Position numbers and translations under genes: made by a program. This document shows positions 61,742-64,000 of a stretch of 64,000 bases of DNA, piece after piece; position 1 is the stretch's first letter; each line of letters begins with the position of its first letter. Source of the stretch: Hydrangea macrophylla (Eukaryota; Streptophyta; Magnoliopsida; Cornales; Hydrangeaceae); assembly GCA_033977485.1 (NCBI GenBank), contig CM066983.1:110699580-110763579 (forward strand), written 5' to 3'. The notes below the pieces were generated by a model. It was not told the DNA's origin, did not search any database, and worked only from the letters and a program-made list of their open reading frames with translations.

Positions 61742-63177
61742 TCGAATCCAGAATCTCTGGTTTCGCAGACCAAAATTTCTGATTTTGGGTTCACTCGAGA
61801 ATTAGACTTGAAAGCATCATTTTAATCGAATTAATTAATTTTTGTGTGCCCGTTGCATTGCACTTGCATGTCCAGCCAGTCGATTGCATGGAACTATTAC
61901 CTTGGAGGCTCAGGGCAACCCGGCCGGTCAAGCCATCATGGGATCGTGTGATCACCCTTGATCTCGTACCTTATGTTGGTATATGAAGCATCCTATCAGG
62001 TGTGTGTCAAGTGTCCCTTATTTGACCAAAACCCAGCCTTTGCATGATAGCTTCTATAGAACCTTTCAAAAATAGGAAATCAATTCTTGATTAAGATTAT
62101 ATGCTAGGGAGTTTGTATGTCCGGAAGGGATTATTTGAGATGATGAAGATGCTTGCTTAATATAGAATGTATAACCTTTTAATCACTTTTGAGCAATTCC
62201 TCTTCATGTCTCATGACATTTGTGAAGATGCCGAATCTTGATTAAAAGATTACACTTCTTATATGTTGTTAGCTAAGCATCATTGACCTTGTATGCATCT
62301 GAATTAATAAAAAAGTACGATAATTATCTAATCATGTGATACTCCTACCCAAGAACCCAAAGGTCATTGTTTATGACATATTTTCGATTAATCATCATCT
62401 TTTATTCATAAAAATTTGTTTTAAAAAATTATCCTTTCAAAGGAAAAGTCCAAGATTCATTTTCTTTAATTCAGTAAAACCCAATCATCTTTTATTGATA
62501 AATATTTTCACATCCTCACTTTTAGAGGAAAAATCCAAAAAAAAAAAAACTCAGGAATCGTTTATGGGAGAAATGCTTCTCAAATGAATTTCAAAGCAAA
62601 ATTTTAATCCAATCATCTTTGTTGAGCGTTTAACATCCTCATTTTCAAAAAAATTCCAAGAATTGTTTTCAAAAGGATCACATCACCCAAGAGATATTTT
62701 TAAAGAGAAATTCAAAATTTTTTAAAAATATCCAACCTTCAAAAGGGTAATGAGGATCACAATGATAAGAGACATGAGCGCACTTGACATGGAGGAGGAT
62801 TTTATGTGCTTATATGTTGTATGTGCTAGGACTAGAATTTTCCTTTCTTTTGCATATAGAATAGGCACACACACACTTGCATTTCATCTGTGTGTCATGT
62901 GTGCAGTGCATGCATTTAGCCACATCAAATCATCAAAGCATGTACATTTCGGCACTCTCATCATGTCAGTCAACGTTATTACATGAATGTAAAATACAAA
63001 TTCATAAAGTGATCCAATAGTTCCTCAAAATTCCTTACCTCCTGAAAATAAACTCTACATGCGGACTTTTTACCTATCTATGATTGTCATGATTTATAAA
63101 AAGAGTGGGACAACCAGCCCCCTTAGTAAGGACACTTCTAATCTTCTTGGGTTCGTCTTTTTTGATTAGAGGAGAAC
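61742..63177 (+). other. Untranslated leader of the Tat/Ogre-like element
   Basis: About 1.4 kb between PBS and gag, AT-rich, with repeated AATCATCTTT-TTGAT words at 62390-62630. No ORF with support. Long leaders are usual in this lineage. Confidence 0.6.
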
Positions 63178-63828
63178 ATGGATCATCATGCTGAGATTGA
63201 TCCACCAATCGCCTTGAGAGCTTTGGAGGAGAAAGTGAGCAAATTGCAGGCTACCATTGAGCAACAAGATTCAAGGTTGAAGCAATTGGAGAAGGTCATG
63301 CTTGAGTTCATTCAATTATTGAAAGATCAAATGGGCCATAATGAGGAAAAGATGGATCAACGAGAGAAGAGAATAATGGATCGCGTAAAGAAGCACCAAC
63401 AACCATGTCCGAATTCAGCTATGCACCTAAGCCCAATCAATCACCAAAGCCCATGTCCAAACCCAGTCTATCACCAAAGCCCATATCCAAGCCCAATCCT
63501 ATCTAACCAAAGAGCTATTCCAAGCCCATATCTGGACCCAAAAGCTAGCTCAAGCTCAAAGTCAAACCCGAAATCAAGCCAAACCCATAAGTCAAGAATC
63601 TTCACCGACCTTGGCATGCCATTATCCATAACCCTTGGTCACTTTGTCAGGAGCGGCCACCTCAACCTCCTGGTCCCAAAACCACTACCAAATCCCTTAC
63701 CTCGCAAATCTGACCTATCTTTGTACTGTGCCTACCACCAGACCCCTGGCCACACGACCAATCAGTGCATGAAGCTCTGCCAGGATATCCAAGATCTCAT
63801 TGAGCATAAATCATCACTCATTTGCTAA
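63178..63828 (+). pseudogene. gag of the Tat/Ogre-like element, shortened
   Basis: A 216-codon ORF. Residues 10-60 form a coiled coil (ALEEKVSKLQATIEQQDSRL). A Pro/Ser-rich stretch with repeated HQSPCPNP-like units fills about 75-140. The C-terminal part matches Tat gag: IFTDLGMPLSITLGHFVRSG, then LPNPLPRKSDLSLYCAYHQT and PGHTTNQCMKLCQDIQDLIE, with the CxxH-H-C zinc-finger-like arrangement. The large capsid region normally between these parts is missing, so this is an internally deleted gag. The following bases, to the window end, hold PDPINNIKKGIDN-like gag-PR linker text in another frame. Confidence 0.75.
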
Positions 63829-64000
63829 ACCCATCGAGTGGCATTTGGCATGACGTGCAATCCTTTCAATCACAACCGTTGCTGAGCACTGTCAAGGAAT
63901 TTGTTGCCTCCACGAATGCGCAACAACCAATTGGACCTGACCCAATCAACAACATCAAAAAAGGCATTGACAATACTCGGTATGAGTCAGGGAAGGGTCA
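63829..64000 (+). other. Start of downstream Tat-like polyprotein region
   Basis: One frame reads PDPINNIKKGIDNTRYESGKG up to the window edge, which fits the linker after gag in Tat elements. The rest lies outside the window. Confidence 0.4.

Overview
The window is nuclear DNA of a seed plant, very probably a eudicot with a repeat-rich genome. It is AT-rich, contains one multi-exon plant gene with GT-AG introns, and is otherwise mostly nested transposable elements of plant lineages: Ty1-copia, Ty3-gypsy chromovirus (Tekay/Del-like), Tat/Ogre-like, CACTA, hAT, Mutator-like and Tourist-like.

Layout. 1-10682 (minus strand) is a UPL4-type HECT E3 ubiquitin ligase gene. All exons from the start codon into the HECT domain are present and in phase. 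The last exon, with the catalytic cysteine, runs off the left edge. Its promoter and a probable 5' UTR intron lie at 10683-11900. 11908-16763 is a Ty1-copia element with nearly identical LTRs and a decayed interior. 16809-17217 is a non-autonomous hAT element with a perfect 8-bp target-site duplication (TSD). 18561-28907 is a recent Tekay-like chromovirus (minus strand) with an extra leader ORF and three in-frame stops. 28913-30430 is rich in a GTGAAATTTCAC palindrome. 30430-36305 is non-coding retroelement-like DNA split by a gypsy solo LTR at 31241-33612. From 36306 on are two Tat/Ogre-like LTRs. The second is the 5' LTR of an element on the plus strand that ends at 61720 and is followed by a primer-binding site (PBS) and a shortened gag.

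That second Tat LTR is split by another Tekay-like chromovirus (41707-60150, TSD AAATG). This element carries a copia-like solo LTR in its pol (45381-46887) and a 7.8-kb CACTA transposon in its 5' LTR (51087-58923). The CACTA holds a Mutator-like miniature element and a short fragment of a SHAGGY/GSK3-like kinase exon. Several TSDs are exact, so the order of insertion can be read directly.

Most unusual signals: (1) several unrelated retroelement segments each carry their own array of CG-rich palindromic words (CAGTCGACTG, GCGGATCGATCCGC, TTCGATCGATCGAA, GTGCCG-CGGCAC); (2) five TTGACC W-box cores spaced about 10 bp apart in a Tat LTR; (3) capture of a kinase exon by a CACTA element; (4) a copia element with young LTRs but a dead interior. 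I found no rRNA, tRNA or CRISPR.
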